DNA from: Bacteroidales bacterium UBA3663
GTDB lineage: Bacteria > Bacteroidota > Bacteroidia > Bacteroidales > UBA3663
Direction of reading: 5' to 3'
DNA length: 19,479 bases
NCBI GenBank assembly: GCA_002373755.1
Contig: DFJU01000135.1
Location: forward strand, 1 to 19,479
The translations under genes and the position numbers were made by a program. The notes beneath the pieces are model-generated. The model ran no database searches. It was not told the DNA's origin and was given only the letters and a program-made list of their open reading frames with translations. This document shows positions 18,789 through 19,479 of this stretch, in pieces. Each line of letters begins with the position of its first letter. Positions within the stretch are counted from its first letter, which is position 1.

Positions 18789-19479
18789 TATTTTATTACA
18801 ATTAGAAATCCTCCTCGGGCCATGCAGGCGATGTTTTTGGGCAATTGCTCAAGATGCTCTATTTTCCAACCATTTTCATCGTCATCAAAAAACACCTGAA
18901 TATCAGATGCTTGTTCGATAAAATCGATGTTGATGGCGATATTCTGCTCTTCATCTTTTCCATTTATGCCGGCAATGTACCATGTGGTGCCATTGCGACG
19001 TGCAAGTACCACATATTCACCAGGATAGCCACAGACAAATTTGGTTTCGTCCCAGGCGGCGGGAAGTTCGGAGAAGAAATCCTTCACCTCCTGCGGCTGT
19101 GCCAAAAGGCTTTCGGGTCGGTCGGCAATGTGCTGCAAACCTGATTCAAACAACACTGTAAGAGCAAGTTCGTGAGGGTTGGTGGTAATATGAGGATGCT
19201 GCGAATCCGAAAAAGCGCACGGCGTGTAGTCCATCGGGCCTATGACATTGCGGGTAAAAGGCAACGTTGCATTATGACAAGCCGCCTTGTCGGTGAATGT
19301 TGGCACATTGTTGTACCACTCCGCGCCGTAAACTCCCTCTGTACTAAGCAAATTCGGGTAAGTGCGCTGCCATCCGCGAGGGATAGTTGCGCCGTGAAAG
19401 TTGACAGTAAGATGATGCTTGGCGGCAGATTCCAAAAGGTCGATACAGTAAGACATATTCATCTGATTGTCGCCGGAGA
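18788..19479 (-). CDS. GH97 glycosidase, C-terminal part (5' end outside the window)
   Basis: The last 230 codons are present, in frame to the window edge, where it reads SGDNQMNMSYCIDLL. This aligns with [15 protein letters not shown] of the fused GH97 at 13671-16391, so the gene continues upstream. The GH97 blocks FHGATIPRGWQRTYPNLLST and EGVYGAEWYN (a conserved catalytic-region Glu) are intact, followed by DYTPCAF, the segment LQHIADRP and the C-terminal beta-sandwich (CGYPGEYVVLARR...GGFLIVIK). The catalytic Asp or Glu upstream of SGDNQ is cut off, so retaining or inverting type cannot be read. First visible gene of the cluster; its TAA shares one base with the GH31 ATG. Confidence 0.9.
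   Translation of the reverse strand, partial: SGDNQMNMSYCIDLLESAAKHHLTVNFHGATIPRGWQRTYPNLLSTEGVYGAEWYNNVPTFTDKAACHNATLPFTRNVIGPMDYTPCAFSDSQHPHITTNPHELALTVLFESGLQHIADRPESLLAQPQEVKDFFSELPAAWDETKFVCGYPGEYVVLARRNGTTWYIAGINGKDEEQNIAINIDFIEQASDIQVFFDDDENGWKIEHLEQLPKNIACMARGGFLIVIK

Overview
The window looks like a Bacteroidales chromosome, most likely Prevotella or a close relative from a gut or rumen. The evidence is the set of carbohydrate-active enzymes, signal peptides that all end in Ala-Gln, the absence of Shine-Dalgarno leaders, and a type IX secretion-like C-terminal tail on one xylanase. This assignment comes from protein style, not from a marker gene.

Layout. Positions 1-3660 (+ strand) are general genome content: the 3' end of an AraC-type regulator (1-102), a 588-bp non-coding stretch with degenerate 33-bp repeats, a TM1586-type nitroreductase (691-1377), a metallo-beta-lactamase-fold hydrolase (1515-2303), and a DUF389 membrane protein 7 bp further on (2311-3660). 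A hairpin terminator at 3689-3729 separates these from the convergent block.

Positions 3767-19479 (- strand) form one long co-oriented xylan-degradation cluster that runs off the right edge. In transcription order it encodes: a GH97 glycosidase (5' end outside the window); a GH31 alpha-xylosidase-like enzyme with a PA14-like insert; a CE6-GH97 fusion; a GH43 enzyme with a CBM6; a GH115 alpha-glucuronidase; a giant GH10-Ig-CBM6-CE6-Ig protein with a T9SS-like tail; and a tandem double alpha/beta-hydrolase esterase. Gaps are -1, 12, 495, 12, 56 and 62 bp. No SusC/SusD, sensor or transporter lies in the window; these would be expected upstream, beyond 19479.

Together the enzymes fit a heavily decorated, acetylated glucuronoarabinoxylan (cereal or grass type). 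GH10 cuts the backbone. CE6 domains and the tandem esterase remove acetyl or hydroxycinnamoyl groups. GH115 removes (methyl)glucuronate, GH43 removes arabinose or xylose, and GH31 and the GH97s remove alpha-linked xylose, galactose or beta-L-arabinopyranose caps.

The most unusual items are the CE6-GH97 fusion, a roughly 400-bp element of nested inverted repeats inside the cluster (13245-13642), a CE6 domain whose HQGE motif has become HQGC within a CxxC, two related hairpins just upstream of two start codons, and a marked GC change along the cluster.
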